From NCBI RefSeq assembly GCF_944393015.1, contig NZ_CALXYQ010000029.1, forward strand, positions 1 through 37,643: 37,643 nucleotides of DNA, given 5' to 3'. Of this stretch, positions 34,855-37,643 are shown piece after piece. Source of the stretch: an uncultured Brachyspira sp. (GTDB lineage: Bacteria > Spirochaetota > Brachyspiria > Brachyspirales > Brachyspiraceae). Positions within the stretch are counted from its first letter, which is position 1. Each line of letters begins with the position of its first letter. Made by a program: the position numbers and the translations under genes. The notes under the pieces were generated by a model. That model was given only the letters and a program-made list of their open reading frames with translations. It did no database searches and had not been told where the DNA came from.

Positions 34855-36348
34855 TCAAATTTTACTTAAATATACTCCCCAGAAATCATTTATAAATTCT
34901 AAATAATCTCTCTTGTTTTTATCCGTAATTTTTTCAAGTTTTTTATTAGTTTTTTCTTCATATTCCATTATTTTTTTGTATTGAAATTGAAGTTTTTCTT
35001 TGTATTTAAATATTTCTTTATTTGAGGAATATGAATCAAAGTATTTATTTAAATATTTTAATGTGTTCTCATAGTCTTTTTTTATTAAATATATTTTAGC
35101 TATCTCTTTATAACATAAAGGCGATTCAAAATTTCTTATTTCTTTAATCAGAAGTTTATATAAACTTTCTATCTTTATATGTCTGGCTTCTTTATTTTCT
35201 TTATCATGAAATAGTATAGAATCGCATTCTGCCATTGCCTTTTTATATTTTTTATTATCAAAATATTCTCTAGCTAATTCTATGGATTTTTTTGAATCAG
35301 TGTACTTTATAGGCGGATTAAATGTTTTGGATATCATTTTTAGTTCATTTATAATTAGTACAATAATATCATAATTTGTAATCTCAGCATTATAATCAAA
35401 ATTGGATATATTTATTCCATATTCATTTACTAAATCAATTTTTATATCTTTTATATTTACATTAGGATTTATTTTCATTATTGAATTAATTATATAACTT
35501 TCTTCTTTATCTAATTTTTCTATCTTTTTTATGCCGCTTAATATTGGTATAATATATTCATAAGTATTAATATTATTTTGGGTATTCAAAAAAAGTTTAT
35601 TTATGAAATTAGGTTTTTCTATTAATTTGCAGTATATATCATTTACTTTTATTTTCTGATTTATATCAACATTGAAATCAAATAATATAGATTTTATCAT
35701 ATAGATATTTTCTTTTGGTATATTATTTTCTGAATCATTTACATTTGATATTTTTGTAAATAGATCATTGCTTAAACATATAATTTTCTCTATATTATCC
35801 ATATCAATGTATTTGATATTATCAAATTCAAGAATATTAGATGCAGCTTTGAACTCTAATAATTGAACTTTTTTTTCTAATGAATCTATTCGGTTTGATT
35901 CTTTATTAATTTTATTTAGTATTACATTAAATGATTCTCTTACATTATTGCATATTGTAATTAATTCTTCTTCAATATTTCTTTCTATATTGTTTAATTT
36001 ATTATTTAAATATATAAGCCCTTCATAAGTGATTTTATTTTGATTTGCTAAATATTCTATCATTTTTAATGAGGCATTTTTTACTACAGCATAATTATAA
36101 TCAATTTCGCCTCTTATCTTTCTATTTTGTCCTGTTATAGAGTTAATTATATTTTCTAAAAAACCTTGTTTTGCTAAATATTCAGTTCTGGATTTTCCTG
36201 CACTTAAAGATGATACAGCTTCTATAATAAGTTCTGTTAATTTAGTTGAATTGTTTTCATAATCCTTTATATTATTTAGTATATATTCCTGTATTATAGT
36301 TTTATCTTTTTCATCAATTTCATTTTCATATGGTATAGTAAAATCCAT
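34855..36348 (-). CDS. Hypothetical helical protein, 497 residues, upstream of patatin gene
   Basis: Not firmly recognised. The protein is mostly helical and cytoplasmic. Residues about 35-170 include AKQGFLENIINSITGQNRKI, then YLANQNKITYEGLIYLNNKL and a coiled coil. I see some likeness of this pattern to bacterial RdcB-like (diguanylate cyclase regulator) proteins, but this is from memory and weak. Residues about 370-450 are TPR-like (ELAREYFDNKKYKKAMAECD and KIYLIKKDYENTLKYLNKYF). A good promoter and GGAG site precede it. It is the first gene of an operon with the patatin-like phospholipase, so it may regulate or recruit that enzyme. Confidence 0.75.
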   Translation of the reverse strand: MDFTIPYENEIDEKDKTIIQEYILNNIKDYENNSTKLTELIIEAVSSLSAGKSRTEYLAKQGFLENIINSITGQNRKIRGEIDYNYAVVKNASLKMIEYLANQNKITYEGLIYLNNKLNNIERNIEEELITICNNVRESFNVILNKINKESNRIDSLEKKVQLLEFKAASNILEFDNIKYIDMDNIEKIICLSNDLFTKISNVNDSENNIPKENIYMIKSILFDFNVDINQKIKVNDIYCKLIEKPNFINKLFLNTQNNINTYEYIIPILSGIKKIEKLDKEESYIINSIMKINPNVNIKDIKIDLVNEYGINISNFDYNAEITNYDIIVLIINELKMISKTFNPPIKYTDSKKSIELAREYFDNKKYKKAMAECDSILFHDKENKEARHIKIESLYKLLIKEIRNFESPLCYKEIAKIYLIKKDYENTLKYLNKYFDSYSSNKEIFKYKEKLQFQYKKIMEYEEKTNKKLEKITDKNKRDYLEFINDFWGVYLSKI

Positions 36349-36378
36349 AATATCTCCGACTATATAGTATCATTATAT

Positions 36379-36407
36379 ATTATACAATTTATTTGATTTT
36401 ATCACAA
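36379..36407 (-). promoter_or_regulatory. Promoter of the unknown-patatin operon
   Basis: On the minus strand TTGTGA (36407-36402) and TATAAT (36384-36379) are 17 bases apart, about 30 bases before the start codon. Confidence 0.65.
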
Positions 36408-36512
36408 ATATTTTAAATTATGAAGTTTTATATTATTGGTTCTCTTATATTTTATTATTGATTTTTTATGTTTTAATGGTATTTTAATATATCAAAATTT
36501 TAAGGAGTAAAA

Positions 36513-37463
36513 ATGAAAAATATATTTATAATGTTATGTTTTTTTATTTCATTTGTTTCTTGCAGTAATACTAATATTGCCAATACAAATAATACTAATG
36601 TTATAATGTCTACAAATGATGACGGAAGCATAGTCTTTGAGCAAAAGGATATTGTTTATAATATTGACTATATACCTAATGTTGTTTATGCTAATAAAGA
36701 TAATACAGATTTAACACTTCAGATAATGATTCCTAGAACTCTTAATGTTGATACTAATGCAAAATATCCTTTAGTAGTTTATATACAAGGTTCGGCATGG
36801 AGAAAGCAGAATGTATATAGAAATTTGGTTGCTCTTGGTGATTTTGCTAGAAGGGGATATGTTGTTGCTATAGTTGAATACAGACCAAGCGATACAGCAA
36901 TTTTTCCGGCACAGATAGAGGATACAAGAGATGCAATTAAATTCATGCTTGATAATTCTGATAAATATAATGCTGATACTAATAATTTATTTGTTTGGGG
37001 TGATTCTTCAGGAGGACATACTTCATTATTTACAGCAATACCATTGAATGATAATGATAATACAATACCAAATATAAATGCAATAATTTCCTATTATCCT
37101 CCTACAGACTTACTTGAAATGAGAAATGATCCTCTAGGCTCAACTACAGGAGATGCAAACAGCCCTGAAGGAATTTTGATAGGCAGAAAAAATGTTTATG
37201 ATTATCCTGAAGAAGCTAAAAAGATAAGCCCTTATTATGAGATTTCAAAAGCTAAAGACTTACCTCCTATATTTTTGGCACATGGTACAGCTGACGGATT
37301 AGTACCTTTTAATCAAAGTAAAATTTTGGCTGATAAATTAAAAGAAGAGAACAGAGTTTATGAATTTTATGCTATAAAAGATGCCGATCATGGAGATTGG
37401 CAGTTTTGGACTAAAGATATGTTTGATTTAGTTGAAAATTTTATAAATAAATATAAAAAATAA
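36513..37463 (+). CDS. Alpha/beta-hydrolase (esterase/lipase-like) lipoprotein
   Basis: The 316-residue protein has a lipoprotein signal (SFVSC, Cys18) and a low-complexity Asn/Thr tether. The alpha/beta-hydrolase domain follows: oxyanion region VVYIQGSAWRKQN (a variant of HGGxW), nucleophile elbow GDSSGG with Ser165, acid in HGTADGLVPF and His in DADHGDW. This arrangement is like the BD-FAE/acetyl-esterase group, so it probably removes acyl groups from a carbohydrate or small ester outside the cytoplasm. AAGGAG lies before the ATG. It is monocistronic with its own terminator and is divergent from the patatin operon. Confidence 0.88.
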   Translation: MKNIFIMLCFFISFVSCSNTNIANTNNTNVIMSTNDDGSIVFEQKDIVYNIDYIPNVVYANKDNTDLTLQIMIPRTLNVDTNAKYPLVVYIQGSAWRKQNVYRNLVALGDFARRGYVVAIVEYRPSDTAIFPAQIEDTRDAIKFMLDNSDKYNADTNNLFVWGDSSGGHTSLFTAIPLNDNDNTIPNINAIISYYPPTDLLEMRNDPLGSTTGDANSPEGILIGRKNVYDYPEEAKKISPYYEISKAKDLPPIFLAHGTADGLVPFNQSKILADKLKEENRVYEFYAIKDADHGDWQFWTKDMFDLVENFINKYKK

Positions 37464-37478
37464 TTTTTATTAATTATT

Positions 37479-37514
37479 AACTATGCTGCATCTATCTTAT
37501 TATGCAGTATAGTT
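37479..37514 (+). terminator. Terminator hairpin after the esterase gene
   Basis: AACTATGCTGCAT (37479-37491) pairs with ATGCAGTATAGTT (37502-37514), 13 bp with one G-U pair and a 10-base loop. It starts 15 bases after the esterase stop. The following T-run is short (ATTTATT). Confidence 0.7.
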
Positions 37515-37519
37515 ATTTA

Positions 37520-37548
37520 TTGACAAATTGGTATAAATAAGATATAAT
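37520..37548 (+). promoter_or_regulatory. Consensus sigma-70 promoter for a leaderless transcript
   Basis: TTGACA (37520-37525) and TATAAT (37543-37548) are both perfect and 17 bases apart. The ATG begins 10 bases after the -10 box, so the first transcribed base would fall at or just before the start codon. No ribosome site is present. Confidence 0.85.
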
Positions 37549-37557
37549 ATTTTAACT

Positions 37558-37643
37558 ATGGAACAGAAACTCAAAACTCAAAACTCAAAACTCAAAACTC
37601 AAAACTCAAAACTCAAAACTCAAAACTCAAAACTCAAAACTCA
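37558..37643 (+). CDS. Start of a gene with a heptanucleotide-repeat N-terminus (runs off the window)
   Basis: From the ATG at 37558 the frame reads MEQKLKTQNSKLKTQNS and continues as repeats of KLKTQNS to the edge, with no stop. The coding repeat comes from a 7-base DNA unit. The promoter leaves no room for a ribosome site, so initiation would be leaderless. The body of the gene is not in the window, and its product cannot be named. An alternative is that the repeat is a non-coding spacer and the true start lies beyond the edge. Confidence 0.55.
   Translation, partial: MEQKLKTQNSKLKTQNSKLKTQNSKLKT
37570..37643 (+). repeat. Tandem 7-base repeat (CTCAAAA), at least 10.5 copies
   Basis: The unit CTCAAAA is repeated without a single change for 74 bases up to the window edge. 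Because 7 is not a multiple of 3, gain or loss of one copy shifts the downstream reading frame. Confidence 0.97.

Noticed and set aside
36220..36260. Possible Walker A (SAGKS) in the 497-residue protein
   Set aside because: The Gly five residues before GKS is missing (SSLSAGKS), and no Walker B or other NTPase motif follows.
37570..37643. CRISPR-like array at the window end
   Set aside because: The unit is 7 bases, perfectly tandem and without spacers, so it is a microsatellite-type repeat.

Overview
The window is strongly AT-rich and looks like a chromosomal segment of a spirochaete, most likely Brachyspira. The basis is codon and base composition, a spirochaete-type flagellar export/FlhF/FlhG/sigma-28 cluster, several lipoproteins with a loose lipobox, and recurring small GC-rich islands in AT-rich spacers. 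The genus call is inference from gene content and style; no species can be named from the sequence alone.

Layout. 1-2502: a minus-strand lipoprotein made of four META-like repeats, then a plus-strand GNAT acetyltransferase with its own promoter. 2707-16425: a long plus-strand block with the flagellar export gate (fliP, fliQ, fliR, flhB, flhA), a 57-residue protein resembling the FlhF N-terminal domain, flhF, flhG, a small membrane protein, the motility sigma factor, a FapA/DUF342 protein, a NIF3-like protein and a HAD phosphatase. 16414-17447 (minus): recO, whose end overlaps the phosphatase gene, and a 2[4Fe-4S] ferredoxin with its own promoter and terminator. 17752-19005: homoserine dehydrogenase.

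19479-24410 is a selenocysteine locus: promoter, tRNA-Sec (UCA anticodon, bulged acceptor stem), selA 29 bases later, an ankyrin-repeat lipoprotein, a repeat-rich spacer, then selB. No selD and no evident selenoprotein lie in the window. A CsaA-like RNA-binding protein and a TPR protein follow.

26955-32993 (minus) reads as a five-gene unit in transcription order: TPR protein, LytM/M23 endopeptidase, single-pass membrane protein with a propeller-like exterior, second M23 peptidase, uvrB. It converges on the TPR gene across a 15-bp bidirectional terminator hairpin. 33117-36348 (minus) holds a small unknown gene and a two-gene unit of a 497-residue unknown protein plus a patatin-like phospholipase. 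36513-37463 is an esterase lipoprotein with its own terminator.

The window ends inside a gene start: a near-perfect promoter sits so close to an ATG that the transcript should be leaderless. The reading frame then enters a tandem 7-base repeat (CTCAAAA) that runs off the edge, a good candidate for a phase-variable locus. Other items to check are the stand-alone FlhF-B-domain-like protein, the bulged tRNA-Sec, the small protein with a FliF-like tail, and recurring CCCGCCC / GCGGTGA motifs in spacers.
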